Shown here: positions 21,219-32,181 of the stretch, one piece after another
How the letters are laid out: each line of letters starts with the position of its first letter
Position numbering within the stretch: the first letter of the stretch is position 1
NCBI RefSeq assembly: GCF_039555335.1
Contig: NC_092642.1
Location: 22,301,262 to 22,365,261 of the forward strand
DNA length: 64,000 nt
Direction of reading: 5' to 3'
Source of the DNA: Amphiura filiformis
Taxonomy: Eukaryota; Echinodermata; Ophiuroidea; Amphilepidida; Amphiuridae
Position numbers and translations under genes: made by a program
Notes under the pieces: generated by a model
The model's database searches: none
The model's input: the letters and a program-made list of their open reading frames with translations, nothing else
Told to the model about the DNA's origin: nothing

Positions 21219-21460
21219 TGTGATCGTACATTACGAATGAGCATGAATGTCCTCAATTGTATTCTGAGTTACAGTGTAAAATGGGCATGAAGGTCGTATT
21301 CATAGGTACCTCTATTGTGTGCTACGTGTACCTCATTTAATGAGATACACGTAGCACCAAATTGAAATACCTATGAATATGACCTTCATGCCCATTTTAC
21401 ACTGTAACTCAGAATACAATTGAGGACATTTACGGCTCATTCGCGTGCTGTACGGTCACA
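21219..21460. repeat. Near-perfect 240-bp palindrome (foldback element)
   Basis: Seen: the left arm has GTCCTCAATTGTATTCTGAG, TTACAGTGTAAAATGGGCAT, GAAGGTCGTATTCATAGGTA and TGCTACGTGTA. The right arm has TACACGTAGCA, TACCTATGAATATGACCTTC, ATGCCCATTTTACACTGTAA and CTCAGAATACAATTGAGGAC. The turn is near 21337 (CTCATTTAATGAG, itself a palindrome). Outer arms are TGTGATCGTACA / TGTACGGTCACA. A foldback element or MITE with almost no spacer. Confidence 0.88.
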
Positions 21461-23280
21461 AATTATGGCAAATTTGACATCAAATTGCCCATGTGTGTAC
21501 GTGAAGACCTCAGTAATGTGTTTTGTAACATATTTTCGCCTGTTATAAATGATGAATTTGGGAATTCAAGAGCACATTACTCGCATTATATTATACAATG
21601 TAGGCTTATATTCCATGCAATTAAGGTAGGTTTTTAGAGGCTGATTTTTTTGCATTGAACCAAGAGTGTAGACAGTTTCATGTTGTAATACATTTTCCGG
21701 AACTTATGTTCCCTCTTTATCATTAATAATACGTAATAATCAAAATTTACAAAAAGTGACACTAAGTGTGTTTAGGTTTTTGAAATAGATATAGTATGTG
21801 ACATTTAAATTGAGGCTGTTACATTTTATCAGCTCCCTGCATGAGCTTCTGTGTGCACATGTTTAGTAGAATCCTAAAGCCATATTGTAACATTTCCATA
21901 AAAATAAATATAAAGTATTTCTTTTCCATAAAATGATAGCTTTTACTGTCAGATATGTCCCCTTTTAATAATTGTGAGTTGAACAACTCAGAGGTAAAGC
22001 AAAGAAAATTGGAATTGACCACCAGCGCCGATGTTGCCAATCATATCAAAACCTTTCTATGTGAAAAGTAACATGTTTTTTACCCAAAATAATATTCACT
22101 ACACAATGAAAAGCAATAGTGACCTTGATGAACGCGAGCTGTGTGGAGTCATGCTAAAAATAGATCGTATAGTCTACGCAAGTCTACGCTTGGTCGTATT
22201 TCACGTAATGCTAATTATGCTGTGCCATATAGGCTGTGACTAAGACTGGCAGACCCAGCGAGTTATCAAAGGGACTAGAATTGACTTCTGATTAGGGGGT
22301 ACCCATAGTTTTTTGTATGTGGCGAGACTAAATTCAGGTCTATCATAACCATTTTTAGATGACCATTAGGGAAAATGTCTATACAGTTGATTAACCCGAG
22401 AACATTTTTAATAATGTGGCGCTATTTCGTAGAGTGACTGTTGGAACAGGGCAGGTTTGACAGGAAAACCCAGAAAAACTTGATCTCACGCAGGGAAAGG
22501 AACAAAATGAGTGAAAAGATGGAATAAATAAAAATTCAGGCGGGTTTATGGAAGCACCTACAGCTTCAAAAAAATAATTTTAGGGTTAAAGAATATCTCA
22601 AGGTAATATAAACGTGGGTATAGAATTCTGAGTTCACTAGTTCGAAATTGACGGCGATTTAAAGAAAAATTTGGTCATTTTTAGCCAGTTTTCTGTTGCG
22701 TTTTGAATGGCCAAGTCTGCCGTGAATTCACTGATTCTGAAATGTTACTAAAGGTTTTGATATGGCGTGTCACTCCATTGGTTGTGCTAAGTACGGTCCT
22801 TTGATGTGTGTATGACCATACCGCACACCATGTATGTACTGTTGTGAACATCAATTATGCATTCAACTTATATTTCCATTGTAATAATAAACTGTCTTGT
22901 TCAGACAGTTTATTCTTAATCGTAGATTTTGATAAAACTACAGCACCTAAAGTCTTGATTTTTGCAGGGTCTGTTAGTTTACAAAAGTGCATTACAATTG
23001 TGCAAAAAACAGAATTTTCATATAATTGAGGGCATCCTCCTCAGCAAATGTTGCAATATATGGCTTAGGCTGCATTCATGATCTAAGATATCCGCTCGCT
23101 TCGTTCAGCAGCTTGTGAACTGAGCTAACTCTACTCTATACCATCAAACAGGGAGAAATCCTCTCAGGCTACAGACACTGATGTAGGCCAATGTTAATCA
23201 AAAGTGAAAGAGTATGGTAGTTAAGGTTCACAACAGATAGGTGAGCCTTTACACATGTGATATGAACTGATCCAAACAGG
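21461..23280. other. Apparently low-repeat DNA; no gene seen
   Basis: Few recognisable repeats. 21950-22045 is a weak copy of the GAGCCAAACAAATGAG family (GTCCCCTTTTAATAATTGTG, TTGCCAATCATATC). A hairpin AATAAACTGTC..GACAGTTTATT lies at 22885-22915. ORFs of 60-75 codons have no splice context that I trust. Confidence 0.4.
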
Positions 23281-23285
23281 CCAAC

Positions 23286-23607
23286 TTAAAGGAGTATTTC
23301 CTGATCCCAGCTTCTTTTTATGACTTTTTTTAGTAGATATCCATGGAAAACGCTCATTCTCAAAGTTCTCAAAATTCTGATTTTGCATTTGTGCATGTAT
23401 GATCATGATGTGTATTACACTGCTCCATAGGACACTGTGTTGAAATCTAGGGAACGTAATGCAAATTTGGCAATATTTTTGCGAAACAGATTAATCTGCC
23501 ATTTTTTTGTACATAAAACATTATGAGGATTCCAGTGGTATAAAAATCTCAACTTGTTTTGAGAAAAGTGGGGGGATGAGGCTGTGGATCACAATATGCT
23601 CCTTTAC
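23286..23607 (-). mobile_element. MITE of the CTTTAAAGGAG..GATCC family, reverse copy
   Basis: Seen: AAAGGAGTATTTCCTGATCC at the left and GTGGATCACAATATGCTCC at the right are inverted ends. The interior contains the reverse complement of blocks at 28083-28426 (CATAAAACATTATG, TTCCAGTGGTATAAAAATCT). Related copies are at 28083, 51689 and fragments at 20170 and 40250. Confidence 0.72.
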
Positions 23608-23722
23608 AGGAGGTAATTCAGAGTTCTTGCCATCGTCATCTTACCTGGAATCAAAGAGAGAAATTGCTGAAATCCTTGAATCCCTGTGCCTCGCAGTACG
23701 CCTGTACTGTTTGGGATGTGTG

Positions 23723-23935
23723 CAGTGGTGGCACCACAGGGGCATGGGGGGGCAAATGCCCCCAGTCAGAACTCTTGCCCCGGTTGCCCTCCAGTAAAAC
23801 CCAAAATTACTAAAATTTCCACTTTTGTGGGAATTTTACACAAAATTTGTTGATTTTGCCCCCCCAGAAATTCACTTTGCCCCCTCAATGCCTCCCCCAA
23901 AAAAAAAATCCTGGTGCTGCCATTGGATGTATATG
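23723..23935. mobile_element. hAT-like MITE with CAGTGGTGGCACCA termini
   Basis: Seen: starts CAGTGGTGGCACCA at 23723 and ends TGGTGCTGCCATTG at 23935. The flanks GATGTGTG and GATGTATA match at six of eight positions. The interior is rich in GCCCCC runs and includes a block reading AATTCACTTTGCCCCCTC. Confidence 0.78.
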
Positions 23936-24130
23936 GGATTTCCAAAAACTGGACCTTTCTTAAATGAAAGTGTGCTTGTGCAGATTTTTTGTAAAAAGTG
24001 GACCCTACTAAAAATTGCCTTTTTTGGACTTTTTTAATGCCTTAATACCAAAAAGTGGACCTTTCGTCAAATTTTCTCTCAATTTGGATCTTTTTATTAG
24101 AAAAGATAGCAAAAAGTGCACATTTATGGA
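23936..24130. repeat. GGACCTTTTT-type repeat fragment
   Basis: Seen: spaced copies of GGACC(T/C)TT and AAAAAGTGGACC (23960, 23996, 24052, 24083), about 30-45 bp apart. Same style as 31050-31260 and 46790-46990. Confidence 0.6.
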
Positions 24131-24357
24131 CCTGGGGTCCATTTCACTAATCTTTATGAAGCTTTGTTAGTCTCAAAATTGTTCGTAACTTACGATGAGT
24201 CTTAAGTTCCATTTCACTAAACTTACTTACAAACGGTACTCTTAACTCTTCGTAATAAGGATGTACTACAGGGACCCTTCATAAAGTTACATCTAGTATT
24301 GGGTATTTGTAACTTCGGTTACGGAGGGTTAAAAGTTTAGTGAAATGGACCCCTGGT
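24131..24357. mobile_element. MITE with GGGGTCCATTTCACTAA ends
   Basis: Seen: GGGGTCCATTTCACTAA near 24133 faces TTAGTGAAATGGACCCC near 24338-24354, with internal inverted pieces (GTAACTTACGATGAG, CTCTTCGTAATAAGG). Its right TIR contains the breakpoint of the duplication that starts at 24331. Confidence 0.75.
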
Positions 24358-24506
24358 CCCTAGCATACTTGGTTACAAAGCTTACAAGCTTTCCAAATTA
24401 TTAAAAAAATTACAATTTTTGCCTTTGGCCTGGTTTGATCATATATCATATCAAACATCAGGTTGGATTTCTGACTGTAATTTGTTTTTCTCTGAACTCC
24501 TTCCAG

Positions 24507-24637
24507 CAGTTAACATGATGCTAAAGAACATAGACACAGATAGTGCCTCATCTTTCAGTATGTTGATGTTGGGTTTCATCACTGTAACTGCTGGTCAAAT
24601 TAATGGCATTGTCCAGCAGACAAGTCTGGACTTATAG
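24507..24637 (+). CDS. Candidate terminal exon, copy 1 of a duplicated segment
   Basis: Seen: a very good acceptor (TTTTTCTCTGAACTCCTTCCAG, with a tandem CAGCAG) precedes an open frame that reads through MMLKNIDTDSASSFSMLM, LGFITVTAGQINGIV and QQTSLDL to a TAG stop at 24635-24637. The frame requires a phase-1 intron, so it cannot follow the phase-0 exon at 331-540 directly. The same reading frame is unchanged in the second copy at 26166-26296 although the flanking DNA has several indels. No family recognised. It could be the last exon of a different transcript or an accidental ORF inside a repeat. No clear poly(A) signal was identified close downstream. Confidence 0.25.
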
Positions 24638-24778
24638 TGACCAAGTGCAACTAAGTGAAAGTGATGACTTGAAGAAGATGCAAGGGAGGAGTTATATTTA
24701 CAGAGGAGGGAGGGTGGGGCTGCCTTGTCTCATGATGAACCTAAGGTAAACACAGATAAGTGTCCAAGGTAAAATGAT

Positions 24779-25090
24779 CAGTGGCGTAGCAAGGGGGGGG
24801 GCAGAGGGGGCACATGCCTCGGCTACACCTTGAGAGGGCACTGAATTGACCAATTCATCATCAATTCTCGCCTCTCCACGCCAAGAGAGTCAAAATTTTC
24901 ACGCTTTCAGCACATTTCAGCACAAATAGTCATTTCAAAGATATCACTGAACTTCTTTATTATTAAGATTACGCCGTAGTATTTTTGCAATTTTTCGGGC
25001 GCTCCGCGCGAAATTGTTTCAAAAATGGAGGTGGGGGCGCCATTATGTATCTTTGGTCCCCGAGCGCCACGACCCCTAGCTACGCCACTG
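24779..25090. mobile_element. hAT-like MITE CAGTGGCGTAGC, TSD AAAATGAT (copy 1)
   Basis: Seen: CAGTGGCGTAGC at the start, GCTACGCCACTG at the end, perfect 8-bp direct repeats AAAATGAT at 24771-24778 and 25091-25098. 312 bp. Copy 2 at 26439-26726 has the same target duplication, so the insertion predates the segmental duplication. Confidence 0.92.
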
Positions 25091-25892
25091 AAAATGATGG
25101 CGTTTTCAAAATAGAGATAAAATGGAGGAAGAGCCCATGAAAAAAAAGATCAACATACTGACCCTCCAAATTTTTGTCTGGAAAGGGCAACTAAACAATT
25201 TGTTTTTTTGGCCTAAGCATGCACCAGTCCTATGCGAACAAACTATAATTATGCTCCTTTCTTTGTTACAATATAAGGCAAAATAACAAAAATGTCCTTG
25301 TGCGCTTCCTTTTTATCCGCCTTCTCCTTTTTTACTATTGATAAAAATGCAACAAGTCATATTCTTTATTTTTTTTAAGATTGTCAGCAAATTTGTTTAG
25401 GACTCCTAGAAATAAATGCTAGTAGTAGCTCTGCATGATGCTATCCTTCTGTATTTTGACTCGGCAAAAACAAAAACTTCCCACAAAGATAGATTTTCAA
25501 TCTAATGTACAACACATCTTGTGTTATCGTAGGTGATGTTTCCTGGGTTAGTCTGTGTCACAGCCTTGGATATATTATAGATTGCGAAGCGTGGGTTGGA
25601 GTATATCTGTGAAATCACTTTGTAGGAATTGTCTTTTTCTTGAAAACAATGAATCTTACACTAGAAAAGATGCTTTATAATATATGCAACAGTCTCATGC
25701 ACGGTAGAGAAATTAGCTAAATGTATTGAATGGGGCTTCAACTTTGTCAATACCACTGTTTTCCTTGTGTTTTTTTTTTTTTTTCTTTCATTGGAAAAGT
25801 GAACAAAATAATTAAATATCCAAAGCGAATGCTAAATATGGCACCTCCGCCAATAGGTGGGTTTCCAGTGGAGACCAATTTGAACAACAGTG

Positions 25893-25991
25893 ATTAATTG
25901 CAATGTGTATTGTAATTAGTAATCTAAATAAATCTGTATATTTTAGCATAATATCTTAAAATAAATCTGTATTAGGCCTATTTAGTGCAAA
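25893..25991. other. Spacer between the two duplicated copies
   Basis: 99 bp, AT-rich, with AATAAATCTGTATATTTTAG and AAATAAATCTGTATTAGGCC as a direct repeat. It has no counterpart after copy 2. Confidence 0.8.
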
Positions 25992-26165
25992 AAAAGTTTA
26001 GTGAAATGGACCCCTGGTCCCTAGCATACTTGGTTACAAAGCTTACAAGCTTTCCAAATTATAAAAAAAATTACAATTTTTGCCTTTGGCCTGGTTTGAT
26101 CATATCATATCAAACATCAGGTTGGATTTCTGACTGTAATTTGTTTTTCTCTGAACTCCTTCCAG

Positions 26166-26296
26166 CAGTTAACATGATGCTAAAGAACATAGACACAGAT
26201 AGTGCCTCATCTTTCAGTATGTTGATGTTGGGTTTCATCACTGTAACTGCTGGTCAAATTAATGGCATTGTCCAGCAGACAAGTCTGGACTTATAG
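26166..26296 (+). CDS. Candidate terminal exon, copy 2 of a duplicated segment
   Basis: Seen: the same acceptor, reading frame and TAG stop as 24507-24637, with no amino-acid change from MMLKNIDTD to the stop. Neighbouring differences between the two copies are mainly homopolymer length and a deletion of about 22 bp in the embedded MITE. Conservation of the frame is weak support only, because the two copies are very similar throughout and may be a recent duplication or an assembly artefact. Confidence 0.22.
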
Positions 26297-26438
26297 TGAC
26301 CAAGTGCAACTAAGTGAAAGTGATGACTTGAAGAAGATGCAAGGGAGGAGTTATATTTACAGAGGAGGGAGGGGTGGGGCTGCCTTGTCTCATGATGAAC
26401 CTAAGGTAAACACAGATAAGTGTCCAAGGTAAAATGAT

Positions 26439-26726
26439 CAGTGGCGTAGCAAGGGGGGCAGAGGGGGGCACATGCCCTCGGCTACACCTTGAGAGGGCAC
26501 TGAATTGACCAATTCATCATCAATTCTGCGCCTCTCCACGCGAAGAGAGTCAAAATTTTCACGCGCTTTCGCACATTTCAGCACAAATAGTCATTTCAAA
26601 GATATCACTGAACTTCTTTATTATTAAGATTACGCCGTAGTATTTTTGCAATTTTCAAAAATGGAGGTGGGGGCGCCATTATGTATCTTTGGTCCCCGAG
26701 CGCCACGACCCCTAGCTACGCCACTG
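26439..26726. mobile_element. hAT-like MITE CAGTGGCGTAGC, TSD AAAATGAT (copy 2)
   Basis: Seen: the same termini and the same flanking AAAATGAT (26431-26438 and 26727-26734) as copy 1. 288 bp; shorter because of a small deletion and shorter G-runs. Confidence 0.92.
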
Positions 26727-27531
26727 AAAATGATGGCGTTTTCAAAATAGAGATAAAATGGAGGAAGAGCCCATGAAAAAAAAAAAGATCAACATACTGA
26801 CCCTCCAAATTTTTGTCTGGAAAGGGCAACTAAACAATTTTTTTTTGGCCTAAGCATGCACCAGTCCTATGCGAACAAACTATAATTATGCTCCTTTCTT
26901 TGTTACAATATAAGGCAAAATAACAAAAATGTCCTTGTGCGCTTCCTTTTATCCGCCTTCTCCTTTTTTTACTATTGATAAAAATGCAACAAGTCACATT
27001 TCTTTATTTTTTTAAGATTGTCAGCAAATTTGTTTAGGACTCCTAGAAATAAATGCTAGTAGTAGCTCTGCATGATGCTATCCTTCTGTATTTTGACTCG
27101 GCAAAAACAAAAACTTCCCACAAAGATAGATTTTCAATTTAATGTACAACACATCTTGTGTTATCGTAGGTGATGTTTCCTGGGTTAGTCTGTGTCACAG
27201 CCTTGGATATATTATAGATTGCGAAGCGTGGGTTGGAGTATATCTGTGAAATCACTTTGTAGGAATTGTCTTTTTCTTGAAAACAATGAATCTTACACTA
27301 GAAAAGATGCTTTATAATATATGCAACAGTCTCATGCACGGTAGAGAAATTAGCTAAATGTATTCGAATGGGGCTTCAACTTTGTCAATACCACTGTTTT
27401 CCTTGTGTTTTTTTTACCAAATTCTTTCATTGGAAAAGTGAACAAAATAATTAAATATCCAAAGCGAATGCTAAATATGGCACCTCCGCCAATAGGTGGG
27501 TTTCCAGTGGAGACCAATTTGAACAACAGTG

Positions 27532-28080
27532 CTCCTAAAAGCACCCAAGTAGGGCAAATTTGGGTGCTTTTTGTGTGTGTTTTTTTTGGCGAGAAATGGG
27601 TAGCAAAAATAGCAAAAAGTGGGTGTAAAGAAAGTCGGCATCCGAAAGTCTGTGTGGCACATCCCCGAACAAAAATGTTCAAAGCCCCCCCCCTATTTTT
27701 TCATATAGATCTCTTGGCAGTTTTTTCTTAAAGGAGTGTTTCATTTCATAGCATCCCCTGGGATTGTGGATATCAATAGTGAGAAGTTGTCCACGAATGG
27801 CTATTCGGTCTTCATTTCACCAATTGTCAGCATTTTCAAACTGAAATTTTACGCAATAATATAGTACCAAAATTGTCCACCAAATAGCTTCAATTGGGCC
27901 TTCATTTTGCAAGTTTCTCTCAGACACCCCTGCGTCGCGCAAGCGCACCACTATATACATTTTCTATACATCCACCACAGACTGGGCCCCCACTTTCAAA
28001 ATTGTTCTGCCGGCTCTGGTCCTAGGTTGCTGATGAATTAAGTTGGGGGATGGGGAATTAAGTTGGGGATGAAGTATCAC
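27532..28080. other. No gene; repeat fragments
   Basis: AGCACCCAAGTAGGGCAAATTTGGGTGCTTTTT (27539-27571) forms a hairpin. 27790-27960 is a lone unit of the tandem family seen at 8530-9330. 28031-28070 has GAATTAAGTTGGGGGATGGG twice. Confidence 0.55.
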
Positions 28081-28082
28081 TT

Positions 28083-28426
28083 AAAGCTCCTTAAAAGGGC
28101 ATTTCATGATCCACAGCATCATCCCGTGACTTTTCTTTAAAAAGTTGAGATTTTTATACCAGTGGAAACCTCTGGCTACATAATGTTTATGTACAAAACA
28201 TTTCTTGCAGAGTAATTCGTTTCGCAAAAATATAATGAAATTTGAATTACGTTCTGTTGCACCAGAATGAAATTACAACACATTGTCTATGGAGCCGTCA
28301 TATTACTCGCAAATGCAAAATTGGAATCAACTGAAATTTTGGGAATAAGGTTTTTTCGTGGATATCTACTGAAAAATGTTATAAAAGGAGGATGCTACAT
28401 GTAGGATCACGAAAATCTCCTTTAAA
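28083..28426 (+). mobile_element. MITE of the CTTTAAAGGAG..GATCC family
   Basis: Seen: AAAGCTCCTTAAAAGGGCAT and CATGATCCACAGCATC on the left face TAGGATCACGAAAATCTCC and TTTAAAG on the right. Interior blocks ACCTCTGGCTACATAATG and CAAAACATTTCTTGCAGA are shared with 51689-51977 and, reversed, with 23286-23607. Confidence 0.78.
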
Positions 28427-28429
28427 GTC

Positions 28430-31400
28430 TCTCTGTACGATTTTTTTTCCAGAATATACCTTTATTTTTTTCAAAACCGATTTTTTGGCATATTTGTAAT
28501 ACGTACACATGTTTCAACTTACAGCTATGAGCAAACTGTCAAATTCGCCCTATTTGTAGTAAAATGGGATGATTTTCTGTTGGTCCGACATATTTTCATA
28601 ATTCTCGGCGCCACACATGTGGAGGGAGTGCAACCAAACTGGCTGCGTAGGAGACTAACTCTGAGGCCGCACTCAGCGTCCTAATCCAAAAAGAGGTGAA
28701 GTTTATGATGTTGTTTCTTTGCAAATTTCCAATGTTTTTCGCGTCCAAATGTATTGGGAACTTTCATAATGATTGCATATTAACTATTTTGTCATTTTGG
28801 AAGAAAAAAAAGAAAAATCTTAAAAATTTAGAAAGATCGTACATTAAGCCTTTAAGTTCAAAGGCATGGCCATACCATTCAATCAGGCATCCATTATCTA
28901 TTTAAATGCACTTTGGATGTAAAGCTGTGACTGGTGGGTTACTCTATGTTCATCAGCCAATGAACTATATCATGAAATACTACCATTGTGAAATTTCAAA
29001 CATGTGTGGCCTGTACATACATGAGGTTCCCCCTTTCATGAACCGCTTCAAATCGATTAGTCCGACTCATATCTTCACCTAATTCCCTCACTGATGATGC
29101 ATCAAGACAGGAAACTGTACAGACCAGCTCGTACCAATTGCTTTCTGAACAGTAAACACTATTGCTAAATTTATTTATCCTAAGGTAAACGAGTCCATTT
29201 TCGCCATTAGGCGAATCTTTATGGTATCTGCTTTTAATCCCTAAATGTTGCTATGATTTTCATGTGCGGTAGTTTGTCTTTTAGTTGGACTACAAGCGCA
29301 AATTGTTTCCACTATATGATTTCTTTTAAAGAAATAAAAACATCTACCTGCTTGCCCTAATACCCCAGAAAGGTTGTGGAGGACAGCAAGCTACCTTTTT
29401 CTTGACCTAAATAACTTTTTTTTTTTTAATGATGCAAGGGAAAATTGTGTCCAATAAGTTAGACTATAAATGTAGTTGATATGACACTTCCACACACCAT
29501 ATGTTGCACTTGAAACTTGAGGTTCTTTTCATTAACTTTTTCTGTGCTGGTTGTAATTGATTCAACTCATTCAGTGATGTTTGGAACTATGTCATAATGA
29601 AAGCTTGTCATATAGGGTGTCCCAGAATGATTTTGTATGACAGTTTTCAGGATCTTTGCTATAATACAGGGTGTCTCTGAAAGAACTGTACCATTTGAAA
29701 CTGTAAATCTTGGAGTATTTTAATGATGGCACTTAGCAGTCGATATTCGATCTTCTTTGGGCCAAGTATTAAACATCGAAATGATTTGCACTTGAGAAGA
29801 TGGGGTGTGCAACATCAATTCAAAACTAGGGGTCTTTCAGTGACAGATTTGACGCCAAAAACCATCTATAAATAGGGGTCATTTAGTGTGAGCTGGATAA
29901 GAGTGGCAAAATACAAAATGTTGGCACATTTCTTTTTAACATTTTTTTTTAATATGTCAAAAGAAAGAGTTTAAATTGAGTGAAATTTTGGAAAAAATAA
30001 CAAAATTCTTGTCATTTTAGAGAAAAAAAAAGGGTAATTCGGTGTGAGCTTATAATGTAAAATCCATTCAGAACTATTTAAAAAGGAGCCATTGAGTGAC
30101 AGAAGTGGAAAAACATGTTGTGCATGATGGGTAAAATATCTGGAAATAGGGCTCCTCCAATGTGCCGATCCGAACTGGTAAACAACAGGCTTTTACTCCA
30201 AATGAAGATATCAATTGAAACACTAATTATGTCTTTCAAGTTCATTTTCTACCAATGATTTATTATATTTCAATGATCATATTTATTTCTTTTATTCCAT
30301 CCATTTGTTTTCAATAACACACATGATAGGAAACTATTACTTAGCATCTATCAGACAATCATGATGATCTCTCCAGCTGTCTTCACAACCTCATCCACCA
30401 TGACATAGTAATATGACATGCATTTACTCGCATTGTCATGAAATTAGCCCAAGTTTTTAGAGGATGAGTTTTTGTTACCAAGACACACACAAGCACAAGT
30501 GCTTGCTTGAAATGTATATTGAGCGAAACTGTGTTTCAGAGGGATTGGCATATTTAGATGTAGGAGACAGTTTTGAATGATAGAAATGGAATTGACATCA
30601 AATTTATTTATGCTTCACTCATATGAAATGTGAAATGCTTTTTGGACCACATAAACAGGTTGAATTACATCAGAGATATTGAATTGACATTATTGATGTC
30701 TATGATGTACACAGCTAGTTTCCTATGGGGGGGGGGGGGGCACTTCCAAGTTCCAACCATGGCCACAAATTTGGTTTGGTCAGTTTATAAGATGAATCCA
30801 ATGAGCCAAGTGATGGTCAGAATCATTCAGCCATTACTGGGTCCCATCCGCACCAAACCAATTGGGTGGATAAAAGCTGCTTTAAAATCGATCTTATATT
30901 GTATTGTGCTGTATACTTTCGTCATTCTTTTGTCTATGTGTAACACAGGTGATGGAATGCAGTTTAAAATCCTCGCCAAGGCTGTATCATTTCATAGTTT
31001 TAATGGGATGGAACCCAGGGTTCAGGAGTGCAGTAGCACTCCCCCCTCTCCCCAAAGATCCACTTTTTGCTATATTTTCCAATCCAACGGTACAAAAGTG
31101 GGAGAAAATTTGAATTGACAAAAGGTCCATTTTTTGGTGATAAGTCATTCAAAAAGTCCATAAAAAGGGCAATTTTATTGGGTCCACTTTTTACAAGAAA
31201 TCTGCGCAAGCGCTCTTTTCCTTCTAAAAGGTCTATTTTATTTTCTCATTGAGTCCACTCACAAGGTCCGACCCTTTTAGAGGAGTTTGGTTGTGTAACA
31301 ATGCAATATTCAAATGAAAATATGACCAGAAGATAGTTGTTTCATGATTCAGTTGACTTGTGTTAATTGGTATTAAAGTCAGTGGTGGGGACTGTATCTA

Positions 31401-32173
31401 GGTTGAAGGTGAATATTATCCAGCTTACTAGCAGTGCCATAGGTCGGCAACCTTACCCTTAGGGTTGCCAACTCAATTTTTATTGGGGGGGAGCTGAGCT
31501 GGCAATAATTCTACTTTAAAGAAATGTGGACCTTTGCCCAATATTTTGCCAAGTAAGGTTTCAACAGTTTGAGAAACAAGAGCGGAATAAGGGCTTCATA
31601 CATTTTGACACCAATAAGCTGAAGTACAGGAGACTGTTGGGGTGGGATGGGGGGGCATTTGGTCATGCACCTAGCCAGCCTGGTTATTTTGAACTTCTGG
31701 GAACAAGTCCAACCAGGAAGAAATTTTTCCCAAAGGATATAATAAAGAAAGCATTGAAACAAATAAAGAAATGAAATAAGGAAGGAAGAAGAATGAGGTC
31801 CAAAATGTAGTAATTAGTTGTGTACAGAACTCTGGGGAAAAATTATGATAACCTTGAAAATATCTCTCCAGTAATCCCCCCCCCCCCACAAAATATATTA
31901 TAGGCCACAATTTGATCATTGCATCATCGTCATTGTCATCATAGTCGGCACTAGTGGCAGTATCACTTCATTCCTTAAACTTTTTGATAATATCTTTTTA
32001 GACTGGTAGACCCTTTGCTCTTGATTCAATCATGATCACATATTTTCAGAAAACGAACAACAAGGTAATTTTTTTGTTATTCATTATTTTCCTCAAGTTT
32101 CATTATCAGTAAAAAATTACAGGGCAGTCAACTATATTCCAATTTATCCAATTAAGAAAGGAGACATGAAGGT
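28430..32173. other. No gene; scattered repeat debris
   Basis: 29365-29410 carries one end of the GACAAGCAAACAATC MITE family. Near 29618 and 29668 are two AGGGTGTC ends (TAGGGTGTCCCAGAATGATT, CAGGGTGTCTCTGAAAGAAC). 29815-30130 has loosely repeated TAGGGGTC(A)TTTAGTGTGAGCT and GGGTAATTCGGTGTGAGCT. 31050-31260 is GTCCATTTTTT-type repeat. ORFs around 30630-31118 overlap these and have no recognisable domains. 31470-31920 has several G- or C-runs. Confidence 0.5.
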
Positions 32174-32181
32174 TTTATAGT

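Larger units (their letters stand above)
24331..25892 (+). repeat. Segmental tandem duplication, copy 1
   Basis: Seen: AAAAGTTTAGTGAAATGGAC at 24331 through GACCAATTTGAACAACAGTG at 25892 recurs at 25992-27531. Length 1562 bp against 1540 bp, with a 99-bp spacer. Most differences are homopolymer lengths and indels in G-runs. Includes a hAT-like MITE (24779-25090) and the candidate exon 24507-24637. It keeps the intact MITE end on its left, so the left edge is the ancestral one. Confidence 0.95.
25992..27531 (+). repeat. Segmental tandem duplication, copy 2
   Basis: Seen: matches 24331-25892 throughout. It begins with only a truncated TIR of the MITE at 24131-24357. To the right it runs on into GCTCCTAAAAGCACCCAAG, whereas copy 1 stops and changes sequence. 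A tract of about 22 bp (GGGCGCTCCGCGCGAAATTG) present near 25000 is missing here near 26650. Confidence 0.95.

Noticed and set aside
22885..22915. Terminator-like hairpin AATAAACTGTC / GACAGTTTATT
   Set aside because: Rho-independent termination does not apply in animal nuclear DNA; it is just a short inverted repeat.
30630..31118. 162-codon ORF, the longest in the window
   Set aside because: It runs through a G-run, a GTAACACAG acceptor-like site and a GTCCATTTTT-type repeat; no homology or sensible composition throughout.
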